From positions 11,198,729 to 11,262,728 of the forward strand of contig NC_056038.1 of the NCBI RefSeq assembly GCF_004379255.2: DNA of 64,000 bases, read 5' to 3'. How positions within the stretch are numbered: the stretch's first letter is position 1; every line of letters begins with the position of its first letter. The notes under the pieces are model-generated. The model made no database searches. It was given only the letters and a program-made list of their open reading frames with translations, and was not told the origin of the DNA. The translations under genes and the position numbers were made by a program. The DNA comes from Salvia splendens (taxonomy: Eukaryota > Streptophyta > Magnoliopsida > Lamiales > Lamiaceae). This document shows positions 57,016 to 64,000 of this stretch, one piece after another.

Positions 57016-60000
57016 CTACACGTTCCCGATTGTGGTTACGAAGGGGACCAGCCTTCTATAATCCCTCCGCCTACCAAGCGTGCAACTATCAAGGACTCGC
57101 CCTAGCATCAAACGAGTATTCTGCAATGCTAATTCTTTTTGAGATGTATTAGATTCAACGGCATTGGCTTGCCCAGACGGAGTCAAGCCTGTTCCGAATC
57201 CTAGTCCACCAGCAAACTGCAATGGCCCACTTCGAGCTTTAAAAGATGTCTGAGGGGCGAGGATCTTCTCATCCATTCCCATATATCCATTCTCAAAAGA
57301 ACCCGGATCGTGTGGATGGGAACCTGGTAAAGAGCTACAGCTTTGTAAGAGTGCTTCGAGAACACTAAGAGCTTCCCAGCACAGTGTACTCTCGACCAGC
57401 TGGGACACAATCGCATACATGTGAGGACTCTGTGCCGCATCTACAGGAGTATGCTGGAGCAGAGCCTTCAGCAAAAGAAGTATAACACGTTGATACTCGA
57501 CCGGTCCTTTCTCCAGAAGCCGGAGGAGATGCCCAAAAGCCAAAGCAGAGTGCTTAGGGAACCACTCATTGCACAGTAATGGTGAGACACAGGCAAGAAG
57601 ATTTTCTATACCCTTAATCTCTCCAGAAGCGTAAGCCATGAACACAGTTGCTAACTCATCCAATGATTTGGCCTGGCACCATATTGCAATGTTGGTTGCA
57701 ACAGTGCAAGCTTTATGATAGTGTTGTTGCAATGGTGAAGCTGGTTCCGCAGCACCCTGACTCAGCTGTAAGCAGAGCCATGGAAGTAAGCCTGTAATAT
57801 GCATCAAGAGGCGGGTTTCTGCATCACCAAATATCGAGTCACAGGAAGGCACTGTTATTTGAGAGAGAACTTCAATGGAAACACCATGGCTGACAGTGGA
57901 CATCAGTCCTTTGAGCACAAGAGGCTGCACTCCTTCAAATGCAGGAACCTTTGAAGTTGATGGTGATACTTCTGATACAATCCTGGACTCCATACGCTGA
58001 AATTCAGGACCATCTGAAATGGATGTGTCAAGCTCATCACGTGGCATGCTCGAGAGCAGCACATTTTCTGTCGTTGTGTCCCTGAATGACAGACGATAAA
58101 TTACCCGAGAGAAAAGCTCAAGCACCTGGCAATATACATGAATGAAGTCTGTGTGCATCATGGCAAAACAGCCCCAGAAAAGTTGTGGATATAATATTAC
58201 TTTTTCAGGTTCCATATTTTCCACCATCACCTGCAAAGTTAACAAAATTTCCATAACAAATCCCAAAACTGATGGTACTGGATTTCCCAGGCATCTGTGC
58301 AAGCAGCGAAGGAGAGAAACACATGCATCATTTGTGACGCGTGGTCGTAATGCACGGTATATTTGGTGGGACCGGCAAGCAAGGTGCCTTGATGTACATT
58401 CCATAGTCCAATTAAGTGCTTCTGCCCCCCATGTTTCTCGAAGATCTCCTTGAAAAAAAATTGCATCCACCATACTCTGCACAAGAGCAGATAAGAGTGC
58501 TGCACTTGGCAGCTCAGTCCTGGTAAGTGTGGGGTCCTCATTCTCCCACATCATGCTACCTCTCTTTGATTGGACATATTTGATCAGGCTGACAACCTGT
58601 TGCTTGTTCTCTCCTTCATTATGCTCAACATCATACAGTTCTAAGTGCCGACCAGCGAGTGAATACAGCAGATTAACAAGGAGATGTTGACAATGCTCCA
58701 ACACAATATCCTCTGAACTGTCCATTGAGACGAATGTCACATGAAAGAGAAGTGGCAAATGCTCTCGAAAATCCTCATCATTCTCATAGGCAATTTCAGC
58801 TAAAAGAATCAATGCGATGTCCGCCTGTGTCAATGTATGTTGCTGGTGACCTTGCAATGCTGACAGAAGTTCTTTAGCATTTACACCATGAGCTCCAATT
58901 CCTGGGTGAAATCCATCTTCCCCAGAATTTGGGGTATCAATGAGGTAATCTCCACTGTCTCGAGACATATGGCGACTTCGTAAACTTCCTGTTGAACTGC
59001 GCACCCCAATTAGTGGTCCAGACATGTTGACCAATGCGGGTAGAAGTTGCCCAGAGCGACCAGCAGTTACAGGAACAACACCAAGTTCTGGGGGCATAGG
59101 AGCCAACGGACCTGAAGCACTTCTGCCACCAACAGCTGCTGTTCGCCAGCTCAAGCTTCCGCTAGTGTTCCTTAGTGGTCCGTCAAGAGATCCACGGACG
59201 AGTAAAGGTGACATGTGAGGCTGGCTGTCCACAGTGGAGGTTATTTGGGCCACGGCAGGTGCCCGAGAGAACTCTAGGACAATTCCTCCCCCAGCATCAT
59301 CTTTATTAGCACCAAGTCTCAGAGGCTCCACAGTATCTTCAAGCATCCTCTGTGCCAACTGGTAAACCAAGTGATCAATGGTGCGCTGGGGGCAAATTCG
59401 AGCTAAGTATAAACTAACCCTCTTGGCAACTGAGAAATAAGTGGCAAATGCTCCACTTATTTCAGCTGATGCATTTGAATCACAATCCTCGATCCCTTTT
59501 GTGATCAAGAAATCCAAAACAGGACTTATATTCCTAGGTTTACTAGCTATCGTGCTCCATAGCTTCTCAATTTCATCAGGGAACTGATCCCCATGTCGCC
59601 ATGTTACATAATAAAGACTCTTTAGCAATCTATCACTCCAACCAGAGTCCTTCAATTTCCAAAAATTGAGGTTCTCAATCCACGGGGCCATGCACGTCAA
59701 AACTTGATGTTGTGCAATTATGTCCACTGCATCAAGTTGCCTCTGCATTATCTCTTCACAAAGAAGTTGGCTCAATTCTGGATGATCTTTAGCAAGTTTA
59801 CAGGAGAGTTTGTATTGGAACTGCTGATAAGAGTCAGGAAGGTTGCCGACAACAGCAGCTCGATAGCTACCTGCACCCTCAAGACCATCCTCAGCCCATT
59901 CACGAACAGAGAGTGTCTCAAGCATTTGAAGAGCATCATCACGAATTTGCCTAGATGGATCCACCACTTTGTAAAGAATCAAGCTTAATAGCCTCTGAAT

Positions 60001-63000
60001 TTCACATTTAGGAATCTCTTGACGCATGTAGACTTCAGCCAAGACACTGAAGTAGCCGTCAGCTATTGCAGCATCAGAATAGTAGCACTGCATCAAATAT
60101 CCAATCTAATCAGTACTGCCAGATAAAATTAAATTAGGTATTGTGAATGATGAAAGAAATCGCAATCTGGGAAGCATACAACCTGAGTACATGAATACAG
60201 AAAGTGCTATGTGTTTCAAATATTCCTAACGAAGAAGTCTTTGCCACGTCAACTTACTACTACAATGATGATATGAGATGCATTAGGCAGCCACTTCTAA
60301 CTAACAGTAGGAGCAAGATATGGACATCAAGTAAAACTCACAGAAGATACAATGATTATAAGCATAACTCATTCAAGCATTACGTTCAAGAGGGAACATT
60401 TGTTATGCAACTTAACAACACAAATCTATTTGCATTGTCAACAATATGGTTAAACAAATTAGCCTCCTTGGAGGATGCCCATGGAAAACATGCAAACTGA
60501 TAGTTTAGTGCAGTACTGGACTTCATGGTTTACCTGATCAATGCAGGCAGGAAATAAGTTTAAATTAGTGAGGAGAAGGTTCTTCAGGGCCAATTTCGCC
60601 AGAGACACCCGATGGTGAGCACCTCTATGCCTATCACGGCCGGTTGCTGCCCGCCCAACATCTCCAGTATGTTTTGTATAAGATGATGGAGTTCTTGGAT
60701 CAGCTGGTGAAAATCCAAATGGTGCTCTGGGTGCAGGCTCTATAAAGAGGCTATTGATCCAAGAAATAACACGGCCACTCATCTTGCGTGCACTATCATC
60801 AAAGCATGGTCCATACAACAGAGAGGCCATTGCATTCATCGAGGCCCATTGTATTGCTTCGACTTGTTCGCCCAGCTCTTTATCAAATGAAAGTTTGTCA
60901 ATTGAGTCCTTTGACCTAGAATGCTGACTGGACTTGTAACGTTCAACTTCGCGTCGATAATCACCAACACCATCCTGATTCCAGGTACTGCCTGTGTCAT
61001 CACCCCAGGTAATGAGGAGATCAAAAAGTCTCTTTCTAGTTCTAATATCAAATTTTTCTGACTTTGAATCAACAAATTCAGGAGCCAAAAATCGCAGAAC
61101 AGAAGCAAGTGCATATCGGAGGGGTTGTATCTCTTGAAAATTCTCAGGAGGCGATGTCAAAATCTGCCTAGTTATTTCTTCAAGGAACTTCAAGTAATGA
61201 AGGCGAAAAACAGGTTTGCGGCCTAACATGCCAGGCCATACTTTTTCAGCAACTGTGCGATAAATGTTTGAGATATGGATACGGAGTTCTTCTCGGCGAG
61301 ACTTTTGACTCTGCATAAATACCAATTACAAATTAAATCAACCACGTATCTGCTATATTTGACAAGAGTGAAAGAGTGTGTCTGAATTTGATGGATTTTG
61401 CTGACAGTTTGAGAAAAGACTTTCAAAAATTTCAAAAAGATCTACTTTGAAACATTCATATAATAGGCCAGTAATCACTATACACTCTTTAGAAAATGAG
61501 TGGGTGGTTACAGAGAAAGATTGCAGCAAGGGATACATAGCACATACTTTAAAATAAAGAGAAGGGAGACACACACACACACAGATTAAAAGGCTGGGAA
61601 ATCCTAGGTGTTCCATTGTGAAATGTACCTTCCACTTTGGTTTTCCCTCTGTTTCCATAGACACCTCATCTATAAATGATGCAAGCTCACTGAACATTAT
61701 CTCGCAAATATCCAGATGTGAGTGACCAAGTGCCATGGTGGCTCCATGCTGCAAATGCGGAGAGAGTAAATATTAATTAACATACAATTGTTTACCCATG
61801 AACAGAAAGTGGTATTTGATGTGTTTTAAAAGTCAAGTCAAATTTGCAAATCAGGGCAAAAGTCATTATTTTAGCGATATTCAGCATGCTTTGCTATTCT
61901 AATATGATGCCATGTCCATGCACAATGCCAAAATAGTTGAAGAAACCACCTCTATTTCATAATGGATGCAACGGTACAAATCAGTGTGTTTGAAACTGTT
62001 AACTAGCTAAGACAACCCAGGTAAGGAAATAAATTGTGCTATGCATTGAGACGCCAAGTTAACACGAAAGAGAAACAAAATTTAGCAAATTTAGTGTAAA
62101 AAGTACTGGCTTTCTCTTGAGTAAGTGGAATAACTCACAATACAAAGAATAGGCAGTTTGCATCACCCTAAGAATCCCCAGACGTATGCAGATAGAATAG
62201 GTATCGTACTAGCAGAGGTATGATCCAGAAACTGCTATCAATTTAACATTTCCCCTTGTACCGAAGCAAGTCTTTATGATTTTTGGAAATTCACATAGTA
62301 ACCCTAGCCTCTTGTGCTCTAGACAACTCAGCAGAATTATCATTAGATGTGGGTTTGCTTTTCACACATTAAGATCTTGTGAAGCAAGATATCTACACCA
62401 ATTCAAAGAATTTTCTAAAATGTGTTTTCAACTTTACGACACATCCTTTAAAAGTTTTAAAATATCAATCCAGAATGTAATAACATTATCTTTTACCTTA
62501 ATTTATAGTACAACATGAAATGCTAGTTTTGTAACTCGCACACACCCTCCCCTGAATGTTGTAAATTCAGAATATATCTTGACATTCAAGTTGACTCTTA
62601 CAGGGACCTTTTTAATCAGTTTTAAGAAGAGAACACATCACGGTTGATATTATCCACTCTCAATCTGCTTAGCATTAAATTAATTATATGCAAAATTTTC
62701 TGTTGTCTTAAATCCTACTACAAGTTTTCCCTCGAGTGGAAGGTTGCCCCATAAAGTTCAGACTTCAGAGGGTCCTTTTCTGACTGATGTCAGTTTCATT
62801 GGCAATAAATTCATAAATTGTTATAGAAACTAATCCATGATTTATAAGACAGATTTCCTACAACTGGCTTCACCATATTCATAAACTGGACTGGAAGGAA
62901 GAAATTATATCAGAACTGAGATCCAAAGAACATTTCGAAAGATTGTTGGCAGTAGCAATTACTTACTACATGTAGTTCAGAGGCAGATTTGAGGGAAGGA

Positions 63001-64000
63001 AAAATCAGATGGAATAGTTCTTTTGTCGCTGCTGAACCCCCACCTTCTCGACTATCAATTGGGCATGAGCATGCAAACATTGCATACATGAGCCATTGAT
63101 CCAGCTTATTGTCAGTGTCCTGCGATTGATAAGCCTTTCCCCCCAATTCCGTTGGTGTGATATGAGCAAGACGCTGAATAATATCTAATCTGCAATAGAA
63201 GTTAAACCTAACTGTTTAAATACAGTCACAAGAGAACCTGAATAATTGATTACGTCATTTTATCTGCAATATAGAACACCACAGCTTTGTTTATTCTTTA
63301 GTTCCAGGCCTTATTGTATTGTTAGGGTAATGATTCGTTAAGTTTGCTGCTTCATAGGAAGTCCTCACATATAATCTGAGAAAACCTTAGATAGCATATC
63401 TGGGAGAGTTGATCATAAAGATATTACTTACTTTGCCTCCCGAACAGAACTAGGACAGAGTTCAGCCGCATACTTGACAATCTCACTTAGACATCGAGCC
63501 CATCTATATTTATCAGGACTCTCAAACATTATAGACTGAAGAGTTACATCAGGAGGTACAGCATCCGACTCACGTTTCAGGTCAAAAGGACGACCAGAAT
63601 CCCAGTAGCAGCTCTGAACAATATCATCCTGAAATAAATTTCACTCCTACTTTAAACATGGTATGAAACATTCACTATTGAAAAATAAAGACACTAAACA
63701 ACAGAACTAGCTGGAGCCAGAATCAGTTACTTACCCCATTCTCTTCTAGAACGTCGATTATGAATATTGGTTCAGCTTCACTTTTCAAGATATGATCTGG
63801 ACGTTCTTGCATGCAAAGTTCTCGAATATCATGTCGTAGAGCACGGACACAACGCAGCAACTCCAAAGCAGTATGCCTGATCTGACTATCTACAGAACTT
63901 AAGAATATAAGACCAACTGCATCTATCTCTGAAGCACGGAACTCAAGTGCCTCCTGAGATTTGAATGATGACCTCTTTAATCCCTCGTTTTTTCGCAAGG
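57016..64000 (-). CDS. Furry-like ARM-repeat cell morphogenesis protein, 3' part
   Basis: Six exons lie in the window: beyond 64000-63735, 63628-63432, 63189-62967, 61748-61629, 61310-60534 and 60087-57016, with GT-AG sites and consistent phases, giving about 1,550 C-terminal residues. The last exon alone codes for 1,023. The protein is alpha-helical repeat throughout, with the conserved Furry middle and C-terminal blocks ([56 protein letters not shown]) and ends [17 protein letters not shown]. It resembles the plant homologue of Furry/Tao3/Mor2, a scaffold for NDR kinase signalling in polarised growth in animals and fungi; the plant role is not well known. The gene is intact here; the 5' end is off the window. 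Confidence 0.88.

Overview
This is a plant nuclear genome window. It has intron-rich genes with GT-AG splice sites, plant-only families (TBL/PMR5 O-acetyltransferases, a GAUT, a group S bZIP, a KIN-type stress protein, plant mobile domain) and many LTR retrotransposons, Stowaway-like MITEs and a Mutator-like element. I infer an asterid eudicot, possibly Lamiales, mainly from the repeat families; the species cannot be fixed from the sequence alone.

Layout. 1-18.8 kb: a cluster of three minus-strand TBL genes. The first (exon 1 only in the window) and the second are recent tandem copies. A nearly intact Ty3/gypsy element (1672-7047, 442-bp LTRs, TSD GAGGG) separates them, and a Ty1/copia element (9549-15717, 270-bp LTRs, TSD GGAGA) sits upstream of the second copy. 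That copia element is itself split by a 1,994-bp solo LTR (10961-12954, TSD GCAGT). The third TBL gene (16814-18846) is complete with three exons. 19.9 kb: a tRNA-Ile-like gene with a damaged T arm. 20.8-23.3 kb: a five-exon, archaeal-type cofactor-independent phosphoglycerate mutase (minus).

24.2-32.3 kb: the most interesting object, an 8,030-bp Mutator-like transposon with 135-bp terminal inverted repeats and a perfect 9-bp target duplication (GATATATAG). It carries two convergent genes: a four-exon plant mobile domain (PMD/MAIN-like) protein on plus and a MULE transposase on minus. The two unrelated proteins end in the same roughly 90-residue tail. Some two dozen 19-bp palindromes of the form ACGCC-N9-GGCGT lie in three arrays (both subterminal regions and between the genes), many at about 33-bp spacing. 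A KIN-type stress gene starts 264 bp beyond its right end.

33-39 kb: AT-rich intergenic DNA with a TIR element, a second copy of the 2-kb solo-LTR family and a Stowaway MITE. 39.2-41.5 kb: a GAUT8/GAUT9-type galacturonosyltransferase (minus). 44.5-45.0 kb: a one-exon bZIP transcription factor (minus). 47.8-54.7 kb: a decayed minus-strand Ty1/copia element. 57.0-64.0 kb: the 3' two thirds of a Furry-like ARM-repeat gene (minus), running off the window.

The host genes look like housekeeping, cell-wall and stress functions with no shared pathway except the TBL cluster and the GAUT (both wall polysaccharide enzymes of the Golgi). Most of the structure of the window comes from layered transposon insertion.
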